Below, one piece after another: positions 1-11,940 of a DNA stretch of 64,000 bases. Each line of letters starts with the position of its first letter. The first letter of the stretch is position 1. This DNA comes from Ctena decussata (lineage: Eukaryota; Mollusca; Bivalvia; Lucinida; Lucinidae), in the NCBI GenBank assembly GCA_963989385.1, contig OZ022502.1, positions 47,733,454 through 47,797,453 on the forward strand, written 5' to 3'. Both the position numbers and the translations under genes were made by a program. The notes below the pieces were generated by a model. That model saw only the letters and a program-made list of their open reading frames with translations, was not told the origin of the DNA and searched no databases.

Positions 1-124
1 AATTTTAAAATAATATTGTTTATTGTGTTTCCTAGTAAGATAAATGTTTATTACGGAGTTCCCAGTGATACTGTTGCAATTTTATGGCTTAAAATATGCG
101 TTACAGTTCTACTGAAATAGAAAA

Positions 125-340
125 ATGTCATTTTCAACTGGCAATTTTATGAAGACATTAATGTAAAGTGATGGCATAACACAGTGTCAATTTGCATGTA
201 ATACCTGTCAAGTGTCAGATTCAGCACAGATTGGAAATTTACAGCAAGATAATTCCAGCCTGTCTGCGGCGAACATTATTTACTACAAATGTAAGACAGC
301 GAAAACGGGAAATAAATTGAAGTAGTTTGACACAGAGCGA
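125..340 (+). repeat. Tail of a third copy of the segmental duplication
   Basis: This stretch aligns by eye with about 29110-29500 and 52830-53010. Shared landmarks are an ACTGGCAATTTTATGA-like stretch, a CCTGTCAAGTG block and a GAAAACGGGA block, in the same order and orientation. The paralogue at 29.2-29.3 kb carries a truncated SINE that is missing here. Positions 1-124 probably belong to the same unit, but the match is too weak to state. No coding sequence is seen. Confidence 0.55.
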
Positions 341-865
341 CTGAGATTTTCAAACAAAATCCAGCACATGAAATGTAAAAAAAAAAACACTGAGTTAGAC
401 ATATCTTGTAAATCTCATACGGTGAAAAAAAACGTGTTTAAAAGATAAAATACTTCTGTCTCAGATAGACTACAATTAAATTGCTCAATTTTATTTAAGC
501 GTTTCCAAAGGCAAAATAGCTTATTGTACATCCTTGTCGTATAATTTTTGAGTCTATCGTTGGTAGTCTGCAAAACGTTAAGACGGCCTTAAAACCTGTA
601 TCCCTTTACCTTTATAGTACAGAGAAAAAACAGTAGATGGTGTGCACTGATGGTGTGGCTTGTGGAGAGCGTATAATGGATATACACTGTAACATGAACT
701 ATTTGTTGGTACAACTGGATTTTCCCCAAAAACTTGTAAATAGTTTGCCTGAGATGGGGCTATGCTGGGAAGCCAGCAAAGTCATACTTGTTTTCTGTGT
801 CTAATCTCTAAAGGAAATGCGGGATAAGGGTTTATTTTGTGAGTTTGTCTCCACAATGTCATTTT
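341..865. other. Unassigned AT-rich stretch
   Basis: No open frame of note, RNA gene or repeat seen elsewhere in the window. It may be intergenic or intronic sequence following the duplicated block. Confidence 0.4.
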
Positions 866-1523
866 TAGCTCGCCTGAACGAAAGTTCAGGAAGAGCTATT
901 GTTGTCACCACGGCGTCGGCGTCCGCGTCCGCGTCAGCGTCCGCGTCCGCGTCGGCGTTCGGATTGGATGTTTTGGTTAAAGTTTTTTAAAGACCTATAT
1001 CTCCTTAACCCATGGATGGATTCTTTTGATACTTGCACTGTAGTTAGATATTGGTCCAAAGTTTGACAGGGTACCACCCCCACCCCACTCCGTGACCTTG
1101 ATGTCAAGGTCATGGACTTAGAAAATTGGTAGTTTTTTTGGTCTGGATGTTTTGGTTAAAGTTTTATAAAGCCCAATATCTCCTTTACCCATGGATGGAT
1201 TCCTTTGATACTTGCACTAAAGTTAGATATTGGTCTAAAGTTTTTGAAGGTACTACCCCCACCCCCCTCTGTGACCTTGATGTCAAGGTCATGGACTTAG
1301 AATATTGTCTTTTTATTGATTGGATGTTTTGGTTAAAGTTTTTTAAAGACACATATCTCCTGAACCCATAGATTATATTTGCACTGTAGTTAGATCTACA
1401 GAGTACTACCCCAACCCCCGCTCAGTGATCTTGATGTCAAGGTCAGGGACTTAGGAAATTTTTGTCTTTTCTAAAGTTTTGTAATTGCATACTGATTCAT
1501 AATGCTTTGCAGAGATTTAGTTT

Positions 1524-2790
1524 ATTGTCGAGCCCGCTTGCGGAGAGCGAGACATAGTTGTTACAATGTCAGTTCGGTGTATGTCCGTGGGTGCGTGCGT
1601 TCGTGCGTGCGTGCGTGCGTGCGTCCGTCCGGATTTGTCCGGGCCATAACTTCTACATTTATGGATGAATTTCAAAATAATTTCGCACAATTGTTCTCCT
1701 TGATGAGTAGAAGTGCCTTTTGAAACATTTGTTCAGGTAGGTCCAAGGTCAAGGACACACTTGAAGGTCAAACGATAAAATGGCCATAAATTGAGCTTGT
1801 CCGAGCCATAACTTCTACATTTATGGATGGATTTCAAAATAATTTGGCACAATTGTTCTCCTTGATGATTGGAAGTGCCTTTTGGAACATTTGTTCAGGT
1901 AGATCCAAGGTCAAGGTCACACTTGAAGGTCAAATGATAAAATGGCCATAAATTGAGCTTGTCCGAGCCATAACTTCTACATTAATGGATGGATTTCAAA
2001 ATAATTTGGCACAATTGTTCTCCTTGATGAATAGAAGTGCCATTTGAAACATTTGTTCAGGTAGGTCCAAGGTCAAGGTCACATTTGAAGGTCAAATTAT
2101 AAAATGGCCATAAATTGAGCTTGTCTGAGCCATTACTTCTACATTTATGGATGGATTTCAAAATAATTTGGCACAATTGTTCTCCTTGATGAGTAAAAAT
2201 GCCATTTGGAAAATTTATTCTGGTAGGTCCAAGGTCAAGGTCACACTTGAAGGTCAAATGATAAAATGGCCATAATTTGAGCTTGTCCGAGCCATAACTT
2301 CAACATTTACAAATGGATTTCAAAATAATTTAACACAATTGTTCTCCTTGATGAGAAGAAGTGCAATTTGGAACATTTGTTCTAGTAGGTCTAAAGTCAA
2401 GGTCACACTTGAAGGTCAAATGATTGAATGGTCATAAATTGAGCTTGTCCAAGCCATTACTTCTACATTTACGGATGGATTTCAAAATAATTTGGCACAA
2501 TTGTTCTTCTTGATGAGTGGAAGTGTCAAGTGACATATGTGTTGGGTAGGTCCAAGGTCAAGGTCACACTTGAAGGTCAGATATTGGAACTGTCATAAAT
2601 TGAGCTTGCCTGGGTCATCACTTCTACTTATTTTCCTTTGTGAAAATTTGGAGAAAAATAAAGAAGAAATGCTGGCTAAGCATGATGTTTTTTGGCTTCT
2701 TTCTAGAATGAAGCAGTTACTTAGTCTTGACATGCTTATAGGTCACTTAAGCAAACAGCGGGCTCGACCAGTTGTCCCTGGACAACCTTC
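1524..2790 (+). mobile_element. Tandem-core element 2, nested inside element 1
   Basis: The left end carries GTCGAGCCCGCT and the right end its inverse AGCGGGCTCGAC, followed by a hairpin GTTGTCCCTGGACAAC. A GTGCGTGCGTGCGTCCGTCC-type microsatellite (1590-1632) precedes about six units of about 162 bp. Each unit starts near GTCCGAGCCATAACTTCTAC and contains GGTCCAAGGTCAAGGTCAC. The plan is the same as element 1, but the sequence is different. It sits between core units of element 1, so it is the younger of the two. Short open frames inside are by-products of the repeat. Confidence 0.75.
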
Positions 2791-3005
2791 TAGTACTTGA
2801 ATTGATGTTAGTCTCTTTTTTGAGTTTTTACAAAACAGCTTATACTTACCCCACTGGATGACCTTGAAGTCAAGGTCATCGACTTAGAATTTTGTCTTAA
2901 AGATTTTGGTTAAAGTTTTATATTTATGAAGACATAATTTCACAGGGCCACAATGATGGACTCAGTTGATACTAATACTTGGACTGATGTTAGATAATGG
3001 TTCAG

Positions 3006-3452
3006 GGTTTTGATACATCCTAGTCCCACCCCCCCCCCCCACCCCACCCCACCCCTACCCCCCTACCCGTCAGATTTTTTACCTCAAGCTCATGGACTTT
3101 GAAATTTCATTTCATTTCTTTTATTTTAATTTTATTTTAAGACTTATTTCTGAGATAGCTTTTGTTTATAAGTTTATAAATGTGCTTTCATTATGGACAT
3201 GCTTGCTTGAAGTTTTATGCATAGCAGTCCACATAGCCCCCCCCCCCACCCCACCCCCACACACACATACACCCTCCCCCCTACCCGTCAGGGTTTTTTT
3301 TACCTCCAGCTCATGGACTTTGAAATTTCATTTCATTTTTTTTTATTTAATACTTTATTTTAAGACTTATTTATGAGATAGCTTTTGTTTATAAATGTGT
3401 TTTCATTATGGACATGCTTGCATGAAGTTTTATGCATAGCAGTCCACGCCAC
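3006..3452 (+). repeat. Direct duplication of about 230 bp with C-rich tracts
   Basis: Two copies (about 3006-3237 and 3238-3452), each with a C/A-rich tract, a CATGGACTTTGAAATTTCAT segment and a GTTTTATGCATAGCAGTCCA end. It lies inside element 1 near its 3' end. The C-runs are likely unstable. Confidence 0.7.
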
Positions 3453-3514
3453 CATACCTGCTGTGTGATGGGCAAGCACCAATTCAGGCGAGCTATGCTG
3501 TCGGGCGACAGCTT

Positions 3515-4880
3515 TTGTTCTATCTGTGCCACGAATCTGAATGTTCTCCAGTGAAAAAAGTCGTCATGAAATCATAATGCATTTAGACCTATATCTGTCT
3601 CAAATTTAAACTCACAGATAAGGAGACGCATTCGAAAAGTTTTGAGATGCTTTCGTCAGCAGATTCCTGGAACATACAGCAGATTCAATGCATACAAACT
3701 TTATGTGTTGTATTTTGCATTAAGCTCATACAAGTGAGTTCTGCAGATAATGATGCGTCACTGACGCGATCGTTTGTTTAATTTAGCCTCTGAGTTACAA
3801 TGGCTGAAAATAGGTATAATGATTTGAAATTGAATAATGCTTGTTGTTGAAACCAGCGGCAGCTTTCAATGCCTGTTATATGCAATTATCGAAAAAGGTT
3901 TTCGCAGTATCTGTTGTATCCTTTTATAAAAGCTTTATCATGTAAAAGCTGGGCCTGCCAATTCAGACTGCAAACAGTGAATTTATGTCAATACATATAC
4001 ACTGCGGGAAGAAATTTGAAGAAACAGGTATATGCAGAAATGTACACTCTTCCCGGGTGACAGTGGTCGCTTTGGGTCAAAAGGTTAAAACTTACCCCAC
4101 CACTCAATGTCATTTCTTGTTTACTTTGTAAATAGGGGTGCCCGTATATATCTGTGCCACCTGGATACAGTGGACTATATATGTCTAAACCTTTTAGTGG
4201 TATGGTTTACCGATATATTCGCCTGTCCATGGCTTCGAGATTGCCTATACCACTAAGCAAATATGCTAAAAGCTAAGTGGCCGGTTACAACTTCTGAATA
4301 ATACATACGTTTCATTCACTTACCGTATTTGACCAAATACTGCACATGCCTGAAAACGCGCACACAATGGACATTTCTGAAGTATATGATTGCAAGTGCA
4401 TATATGTTTTCTCATTATTGCTTTGTTCGCTGGTTTGCAAAAGCTGAATAGGCTACAGAATCTCTTAAATTTCTTTTTTTTTCTCTCGATATTGCTCTCA
4501 ATCAGTAACTGACCATGATGCCAGGCGCGGGCGTGTGGCGCATAAGTTTAAATAGTATAGTATTTACAGAATCTATGACAAAGCCACACAGATTGAAAAC
4601 TATTTACAAGCAGTCCTCAGGGATAGGCACATGTTCTATCCCTGCCCAACCTGAGGTTTACACTATTTTGGACTTGAACCCCTCAACACGTGGGAGTGTA
4701 GTCGTCGCCCGTCCGAAGTCGGTGGTTTTCTCAGGTTACTCCGGCTTCCTCCACTAACGCGCCAACATCCGTGCCATAGAGTATATTTAAATAAGTTCAC
4801 GTGAGCTTTCGATGCAATCGATGTAAAATAAATAAAGTTTACATTTTTAGTTGTTGACCTGGGGAAGAAGGAATGTTTCA
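3515..4880. other. Stretch without recognised genes
   Basis: No convincing exon. The 4590-4790 part, with a GGTTTTCTCAGGTTACTCCG segment, resembles SINE-body sequence seen in molluscs, but no promoter boxes or tail could be placed. The rest is unassigned. Confidence 0.35.
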
Positions 4881-5396
4881 ATATGCAACTGAACGGAGAT
4901 ACTGAAAATGGTGGGATCTCGTTCTCATCTTCCCTTTACCGGTCTCAGACAGGTACTATCCTTATCAATAGTATCTTTGCAGAGCTTCTTCGTCCTTTTA
5001 TGACTTATCTGATGCTTTTACCACAAAAGTCTACTCGTTTTTAATACCTAGTCATTCTTTGAAATGTGCGAAAGTTTGGTTCATTTATCTGCTGCCATTT
5101 TGAAAACCTTAAGCGCACAGTGCGCTAAGTAAGTCGAATGCAGTATTTTGCACGCAGCACGCTGTACTTTTTATGCATTTAAGATTGCCAAACAAAAATG
5201 TTCTCAAACGAACCAATTGAACCTGCAGAAACATTTGAACTCGACTGCAAGCTGTTACTATAAGAAAAACAATACCGTACGTGTTTGGCTATATAACGAT
5301 GCTATCCATCTCTAGTGTGCCCGAAAAAATCTAAATCAGTCTTATGAAATTCTGTGATGACATGGGTTTTTCCCTTCCAAAACAATCGTTAAACGC
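4881..5396. other. Unassigned stretch
   Basis: No open frame of significant length, RNA gene or repeat recognised. Confidence 0.35.
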
Positions 5397-5612
5397 TTAA
5401 CCCGTCTTACAACACGGATTTGGCTTTTACGATTGTTTTGGATCTTAGTCCGTCTTATAAGACGGATTTAGCTTTTTCGGATTGTAATTTTAATCTACCT
5501 AATAAAACGGATTCCGCTTTTTTTTATTGTTTTGAGTCTTAACCCGTCTTACTATCTTAATCCGTCTTAGAAGACGGATTAAGCTTTTTAGGATTGTTTT
5601 GAAAGGGATAAA
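5397..5612. repeat. Short tandem array with palindromic units
   Basis: Four diverged units of about 50-60 bp, each holding a near-palindrome such as AATCCGTCTTAGAAGACGGA followed by a GCTTTT...GGATTGTTTTG spacer. The last unit is the most symmetric. Each unit could form its own hairpin. Function unknown. Confidence 0.7.
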
Positions 5613-5797
5613 ACAACGTCTTATAACCGAGGATATATGGTACACTAACTTAAAGCAGAATCTGTAATACCTTCATTATGTCTGACGAAATAGTGGATTT
5701 TCTTACACTGATAATAACTTGCTAGGGTTCAATTGTTGCATTCCTTGCAGATATTAACCATTTTCAAGACAAGTTTTAGCTCAAAGATACTGCTGTT

Positions 5798-5928
5798 AAC
5801 TAATTATCTTTTGCAGTAAACGGTTGCTGATTCCTGTAAGTTTATATATGATATTTTGTAATTCAGTTAAGTAATTATCGTTTGCAGTAAACGACTGCTG
5901 ATTTCATGTTAGTTTATACATACTACTT
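5798..5928 (+). repeat. Two-copy tandem repeat of about 70 bp
   Basis: Two adjacent copies share TAATTATC(T/G)TTTGCAGTAAACG and GTTAGTTTATA-like ends, diverged by roughly a sixth by eye. No coding content. Confidence 0.65.
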
Positions 5929-6312
5929 TTTTATTAACTGAAACCTAAGTTGCTGGTTCGGCCTGGATTAGAGTTGTCAGTTGTCTGTCGGGAATAGCAA
6001 GCTTGGACTCCCTTGACACTATGACAAGTACAGCTGATAATTCCACCACCAATTCCGATCTGCAATGGTTTAATTGCTGATCGTAATTTGTGGTGGAATT
6101 GTCGACTGGGATTGATTGACAAGGTGAAATTTAAAAGTGACGGGTACACTTTCAGAGGAAGCAGGTCTGCGCCATTTTCATGTTGGCTTCCTCTTCATTT
6201 GGGGCCAGTTCTCAAAGGAAACGACTTCCTGAAAATTTAATCAGTTTATGTTGCAACAGACTGTGTTTTCTTTATTCGCTTCAGGAGCCCTGGAGCTAAT
6301 TGTTGCATCGGG
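5929..6312. other. Unassigned stretch
   Basis: No gene recognised. A short inverted pair, AATTCCACCACCAATTCCGA / TGGTGGAATTG, is the only structure noticed. Confidence 0.3.
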
Positions 6313-6437
6313 GTGGTCAGCTCGGGTGACAGTGCTGGGTAACTTTAAGTGCCGGGGCGTCCTACTAGTTTTGATAATAGTGAGACAAAGGTCTACTGTT
6401 CTTGCAATAAGTGCTGGTTGGGGTTGTTTGAATTTTT
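6313..6437 (+). mobile_element. SINE-like family S4, 3'-truncated copy
   Basis: It matches the 5' halves of 12456-12652 and 34623-34862, and the complement of 11940-12215. Shared blocks include GTAACTTTAAGTGCCGGGGCGTCCTA-like sequence and a GTCTACTGTTCTTGCA block. The copy stops exactly where tandem-core element 3 begins, so that element cut it or landed in it. Confidence 0.65.
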
Positions 6438-8750
6438 AGCTCACCTGAGCCGAAGGCTCAGAGGTGAGCTTATAGGATGGGAGTCGAGCCGTCGTCCGTG
6501 GGTGCGTGGGTGGATGCGTGGGTGCGTCAACACTTTCAAACATAAATATCTCAGAGACCAGTGGGCCGATCGCAATCAAATTTTATCTGAAGCATCATTT
6601 GGGTGGGGGAAAGGCTGCATTAGGTTTTGGTGCCGATCAGCTCAGAACTCTGGTTTCCATGGCAACAGATAGCCCCCATAGGGTTATAATGGGGAAAACG
6701 GCGTCATCACGTTTTCTCGACTGTTTTTGATCAGATCCTTATCATACTTGCAGGTAATGATGACATACACAAGAGCTTGGATGAGTTCGAAATTTGGTCG
6801 GATTCTAGCACAGACTACGGAGTTAGGTGCCCTTGAGCGTTTGAAAAAAATCCCATAGGGTTATAATGGGGAAAATGGCGTCATCACGTTTTCTCAACTG
6901 TTTTTGCTTAGATCCTTATCATACTTGCAGGTAATGATGACATACATAAGAGCTTGGATGAGTTCGAAATTTGGCCGGATTCGAGCACAGACTACGGAGT
7001 TTGAAAAAAATCCCATAGTGTTATAATGGAGAAAACAACGTCATCACATATTTTTAGAAAAACTTTGTCATCGCTTTATTGCCTACATTTCTCAACGGAT
7101 TTTAAAATAACTTCACACAAATGTAGGGCGTGACAATATCTCGAGCAAGATCGACTTTCAGGATGCTGCGCCCAAGGTCAAGGTCACTGTGGCTAATTTT
7201 AGAAAAACTTTGTCAGCGCTCTAGCACCTACATTTCTCAATGGATTTTAAAATAACTTCATACAAATGTAGGGCATGACAATATCTCGAGCAAGTTTGAC
7301 TTTCAGGGTGCTGTGCCCAAGGTCAAGGTCACTTTGGCTATTTTTAGAAAATCTTTGTCATCGCTCTAGCGCCTACATTTCTCAATGGATTTTAAAATAA
7401 CTTCACACAAATGTAGGGCATGACAATATCTCGAGCAAGTTTGACTTTCAGGGTGCTGCGCCCAAGGTCAAGGTCACTGTGGCTATTTTTAGAAAAACTT
7501 TGTCATCGCTCTAAGGCCTACATTTCTCAACGGATTCTGAAATAACTTCACACAAATGTAGGGCATGACAATATCTCGAGCAAGTTTGACTTTCAGGGTG
7601 CTGCGCCCAAGGTCAAGGTCACTGTGGCTATTTTTAGAAAAACTTTGTCATCGCTCTAGCGCCTACATTTCTCAACGGATTTTAAAATAACTTCACACAA
7701 ATGTACGGCATGACAATATCTCAAGCAAGTTCGACTTTCAGGGTGCTGCACCCAAGGTCAAGGTCACTGTGGCTAATTTTAGAAAAACTTTGTCATGGCT
7801 CTAGCACCTACATTTCTCCATGGATTTTGAAATAGCTTCACACAAATGTAGGGCATGACAATATCTCGAGCAAGTTTGACTTTCAGGGTGCTGCGCCCAA
7901 GGTCAAGGTCACTGTGGCTTTTTTTTTGAAAAACTTTGTCATCGCTCTAGCACCTACATATCCCAACGGATTTTGAAATAACTTCACACAAATGTAGGGC
8001 ATGACAATATCTTGAGCAAGTTTGACTCTCAGGGTGCTGCACCAAAGGTCAAGGTCACTGTGGCTATTTTTAGAAAAACTTTGTCATCGCCCTAGGACCT
8101 TCATTTCTCCATGGATTTTGAAATAACTTGACACAAATGTAGGGTATGACAATATCTCAAGCAAGTTCGACTTCCAGGGTGCTGCGCCCAAGGTCAAGGT
8201 CACTGTGGCTATTTTTAGAAAAACTTTGTCAGCGCTCTAGCACCTACATTTCTAAATGGATTTTAAAATAAATTCACACAAATGTAGGGCATGACAATAT
8301 CTCGAGCAAGTTTTCAGATGCTGTGCCCAAGGTCAAGGTCACTGTGGCTATTTTTAGAAAAACTTTGTCATCACTCTAGCACCTACATTTCTCAACGGAT
8401 TCTAAAATAATTTCACACAAATGTAGGGCATGACAATATCTCGAGCAAGTTTGACTTTCAGGGTGCTGCAATCAAGGTTTTTGTTTAGATCCTTATCATA
8501 CTTGCAGGTAATGATGACATACATAACAGCTTGGATGAGTTTGAAATTTGGCTGGATTCGAGCACAGACTACGGAGTTAGCTGCCCTTGAGCGTTTGAAA
8601 AAAATCCCATAGTCTTATAATGGAGAAAACAACGTCATCACATAAAATTTTCATTTTTCATCGGATCCTCTTCATACTTGCAGGTAATGAGGATATGCAT
8701 AAAAGCTTGGATTAGTTAGCATTTCGGCTAGATCTCACTACTGACCATGG
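6436..8750 (+). mobile_element. Tandem-core element 3, ten units of about 145 bp
   Basis: The left end TTTTAGCTCACCTGAGCCGA folds with GGCTCAGAGGTGAGCT to make a strong terminal hairpin, followed by a CCGTGGGTGCGTGGGTGG simple repeat. About ten units follow between 7049 and 8470. Each begins near TTTTTAGAAAAACTTTGTCA and contains CCCAAGGTCAAGGTCACTGT. A flanking segment with CATACTTGCAGGTAATGATG occurs at 6745, 6925, 8500 and 8670, so core and flank were duplicated together. No matching right end was found; the element appears cut off near the PAL MITE at 8751. Confidence 0.7.
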
Positions 8751-8951
8751 ATGTGCGCCCAGCGCAGACTCAGATCAGCCTGGAATTTGCCTAGTCTAAT
8801 CAGACTCTTCGCTAAGCGATTAAAGGGTAGCTAAGGGTCTAAGCTTCCTCCATGCGGACAGCGAAGACTCTGATCAGAATGGGAGGATGCCCAGGCTGAT
8901 CTGAGTCTGTGCTGGGCGCACAACTTATTTGGTTTTCTCGAGTCGCGGCTC
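8751..8951. mobile_element. PAL palindromic MITE, left-truncated
   Basis: PAL copies read GAGCCGCGACACGAG, then AACCAACAAAGTGGTTGTGC, then GCAGACTCAGATCAGCCTGG, and end in the inverse of this. The whole unit of about 200-240 bp is a near-perfect foldback. This copy lacks the first 30 or so bases and ends at GTCGCGGCTC. Non-coding, presumably moved by a transposase supplied elsewhere. Confidence 0.75.
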
Positions 8952-9429
8952 ATATATTCTTGAAAATATCCTTGAAAGTTATGCTGAGCTTGTTTATTTT
9001 AAAGCTTGCAGCTTGAAGTCAATTTCTGTACATTATTGTTAAACAAGGTGCATGGTTTAACATGCCTTTGTATTGTTAGCAGTTTGCCTTTTGGGGAAGA
9101 AATTAGGTTCCTTTCTAGCGTCGCAATTCTGTTTTAATGCACATTTTATTGAGTTCAGTGTCAGAAATAGTTGAGTTTGGCCTTGAACACGGTCGTTGTT
9201 AACTAATGTATAACATGGTGTTAGTGGTTCTGATAAAACTCATTTTCATCTGCCTTTGTTGTGGTTGTACCGGTACACATCCATGTTTTGTTATCATTTG
9301 TACAAAGGGAAACAGCTTTTGTGACTTCCTGTTAACTTCCTTGACAATGTTGCCCTTCCAGACTACGGTCTAGTCTTCGAGTTAAAACTCATTGAGAAGG
9401 ATGACAAATATAGATATGAGAGAGCTGCA
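8952..9429. other. Unassigned stretch
   Basis: No exon, RNA gene or window-level repeat recognised. Confidence 0.35.
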
Positions 9430-9851
9430 GTGACATAACAAAATCAACAAAGTGGCATGTGCGCCCAGCGAAGATTCAGATCAGCCTAGTCATCCGCCCA
9501 GTGATCAAAATCTTCGCTGTCCGCATGGATCACAACGGGTAGGCGGCAATCGAAAACGCTCATGCAGTCGACGAACGCAGATCAAAACCGCTAGACACAG
9601 CGTTTTCGGTTGCAAATTGGCGACATTTTGCGATCGAAAACGCAGTTTCTTAAAGTTACTTCGACCCGCGCTAATTGATTGTTAAGAGCGTGTTCAATTG
9701 ACGCCTACCCGGTATGTGGATGTAGCTTAAACCCTTAGTGAAACTGTCAGCGCACAGCGAAGACTCTGATCAAACTGAGCGGCTACCCAGGCTGAAACAA
9801 GTCTTCGCTGAGTGCACATGCCACTGTGTTGCTTTTGCCGTTTTCCGTCTC
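9430..9851. mobile_element. PAL MITE, GAAGACTC subtype, split by an insertion
   Basis: The left arm carries CAACAAAGTGGCATGTGCGC and the right arm GTGCACATGCCACTGTGTTG. This subtype has GCATGTGC and CGAAGACTC where others have GTTGTGC and CGCAGACTC; 28633-28870 and 61030-61262 share it. A 176-bp segment (9536-9711) with its own inverted ends interrupts the centre. Outer ends are degraded. Confidence 0.65.
9536..9711. mobile_element. Small inverted-end element nested in PAL
   Basis: Ends read CGGGTAGGCG and CGCCTACCCG, perfect inverted repeats of ten bases. The interior has several CGAAAACGC blocks in both orientations. Removing it leaves the PAL centre nearly continuous, which supports a later insertion. 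Confidence 0.55.
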
Positions 9852-10767
9852 ATGAATTTGCATGACTGTGTACCCATTCACACAAATGACGTATTGGAAT
9901 CAAAATGGAGAGTGCATAGTAATCATAGTGTTTCTGTCTATGTAAATGTAATCATAGGTCTGGACTATGGATTAGTAAACAAGAAAATAAGTTGTTGTAA
10001 TAGACAAAACAAGCAAAAACATACACCCAGCATTTCAAAGTACATCACTGAATAAAGACTGACACCATCTGAGTTTCATGCAAACTTTAGTGTTTTCTTC
10101 TTTTTTTTTTTTTTTTGCTGATTTGTTTTCCGTTTGCTGGTTTGTGTCAAAGAAGTATAAAGTATTTAGCTTCATAGTAAGAAGACTCCACTCGAAAGGG
10201 GTCTTCTCTTAAATGCAGGAATTCGCTCCTTTATGGTCAACTCTGAAAGGAAAGATTGGTTCTTTTTCTAGAAATTTATCCATTTACAGAAAATTTCTTG
10301 AATACTTCTTAAAAGGCGATATAAAACTGCAAATATTTTATGACATTATCCCTCCAAGCCCAATGGATAATAAATAGGAAACACAAATTGTCACCATTCT
10401 TTAGAGCCCAAAGGCCAGCAGTCTCTTGATTTCAAAGACGACAAATTCAGGAACAAAAAAATGAGTTTTTACCTATGAACTTCAAAGTTTTTATCGCTTG
10501 TCCGTAAGAACTCGTGAAACGACGTCTCCAGTTATATTAAGTATATGTTTCGTACTCACACATATAGCTTTCTCAAAGCAGTCAATGAAATTATCCTCTA
10601 ATGCCAGTCTAAAGAGCATTTCCAAGACAGTTAAATCACAAAGTAATACAAAAAGGATAAGTTCAGGAGATCAATCGAATTTCGTATCACACCCACGAAA
10701 ACAGACGGGAATTAGTTACAAAATAACAGCACTAGCAGTTAAACAAACCACGAGTGCACTGTAAACT
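9852..10767. other. Unassigned stretch
   Basis: Contains a T-run near 10101-10118 but no gene or RNA that can be supported. The 88-codon open frame at 10498-10764 has no recognisable domain and biased, serine/threonine-rich composition; regarded as chance. Confidence 0.35.
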
Positions 10768-10860
10768 GAGCCGCGACATGAGAAAACCAACAAAGTGGTT
10801 GTGCGCCCAGCGCTAACTCAGATCAGCCTGGGCATCCGCCAAGTCCGCTCAGACTCTTCA
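10768..10860 (+). mobile_element. PAL MITE, left half only
   Basis: Starts with GAGCCGCGACATGAGAAAAC and runs through the left arm to CAGACTCTTCA, where the match stops. No right arm follows. Confidence 0.7.
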
Positions 10861-11208
10861 TAGCAAATGTAATGCCGTGATGATATTACAACCAAACTGT
10901 CTTTCGACTGAAGAAATGGAACGAATTTGGAAAGTCTTTTGAAATGTAATATATTGCACACTTATATTTCTTCTTTCTAAACGTTCGTCAACCACCTCTG
11001 GTCATAAAGCTCACACAATCGAATGTTATTATCCCCCCCCCCACCCCCTCCCGGGCGTGTTACAGGAATCGTGTTACCGGAATCGAAATTTATCTATTAT
11101 ATATCTTGATAAAAAAAAGCGTTAAAATTTTGTCAAACATGTATGAACAATTAATATTACTGCGCTAACACTAAATTGTCATTAACACTTTTTAGAGTTT
11201 AACCCTTT

Positions 11209-11400
11209 TCAGACTGTTGCAGGGACATATGCAAACAGTGCAGACCTAGTTCTGCCGCTACTGAACACGGTCAACTTTTTTGCTTACATGACTTTCTATG
11301 CAAAATGCAATAAACTGAAAACATTAAACAGAACCCCTTAAAATAGAAATGGACTCATCCACGTAGCAAGGGTGAAAAAATTTACTGGTCAACAAAGGGT
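11209..11400. mobile_element. Degraded relative of the TTAA-flanked MITE at 30448
   Basis: Shares ACCCCTTAAA...AAATGGACTC with the right half of 30448-30689 and begins TTTAACCCTTTT. The terminal repeats are much decayed. The paralogous position at about 45870 lacks it. Confidence 0.45.
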
Positions 11401-11764
11401 AAGGTAAAGTCTAAGAGTACACAGGTCTGACGTCGTTGTTGCATCAATTGATACGTCTATCGAAAATAGTTGTTATTATCCCAAGATGACTGATTAAATT
11501 AGAATGTTATTGCATTCTCTGCATAACATTCATTTCTCTCAATCTAAATATCGAATACATACTACTTCTATCAAACTTCGTCACAATAAGTCTGTGTTGA
11601 AAACATAATGGTTTATCGTGAACAGTCGCTTCTTGGTGCAGAAAGCATTTTGTTTATGGAAACATAATTTCAAAATACACAAAATGACGATGCTCGTTTT
11701 CTTATTTTGAGTATTTCTCAAGTCCGACGAATAGAGCGAAAGTTGTCTGTTTCTTGATTCAAAG

Positions 11765-11940
11765 GAAATGGAGCGGCAGTTGGTTTATTTCAAAAACTAC
11801 AAGAAAGTCAGCGACAGTCCGTGTGTTTCGCGTTGCAAGTAAATGAGCGATGTTTTGTGTAATTTGCATTTTCAAGAAAATGAGCGACACTTAATGTATT
11901 TCGCAATTCCAAGGAAATGAGCTACATTTTGTGAATTGGT
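11765..11940 (+). repeat. 37-bp minisatellite
   Basis: Units start near AAGGAAATGAGCGACA and continue TTTTGTGTATTTCGCAATTC. Starts at about 11838, 11875 and 11912 are 37 bp apart. More units lie at 12245-12290 beyond the SINE, and at 46402-46520 in the duplicate block. Confidence 0.75.

Larger units (their letters stand above)
866..3514 (+). mobile_element. Tandem-core element 1 (HINE/pearl-like), outer element of a nest
   Basis: The left end reads TTTTAGCTCGCCTGAA and immediately folds with a nearby TTCAGG copy. The right end carries the inverse, TTCAGGCGAGCT (about 3483-3494), followed by a terminal hairpin GCTGTCGGGCGACAGC. After the left end comes a GCGTCGGCGTCCGC-type simple repeat, then three or more diverged core units of about 180 bp (from about 961, 1142 and 1319, resuming near 2880). 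Subterminal inverted repeats, a tandem core, a microsatellite and a 3' stem-loop are the plan of Helentron-associated elements and of bivalve pearl elements. The family assignment is inference. The core holds a perfect inverted pair TGACCTTGA/TCAAGGTCA. Element 2 interrupts it. Confidence 0.7.

Noticed and set aside
2057..2257. Small protein with GPTRINFPNG-like repeats
   Set aside because: It is the translation of the 162-bp tandem core, and similar peptides arise from each unit.
7049..8470. Regular 145-bp repeats suggesting a CRISPR array
   Set aside because: Units are contiguous, diverged along their whole length and have no short-repeat/unique-spacer pattern; the genome is eukaryotic. 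It is the core of a tandem-core transposable element.
9452..10055. Open frames containing CAPSEDSDQP-like peptide
   Set aside because: The peptide arises from the PAL left arm and recurs at 28.6 and 61.0 kb; not a conserved protein.
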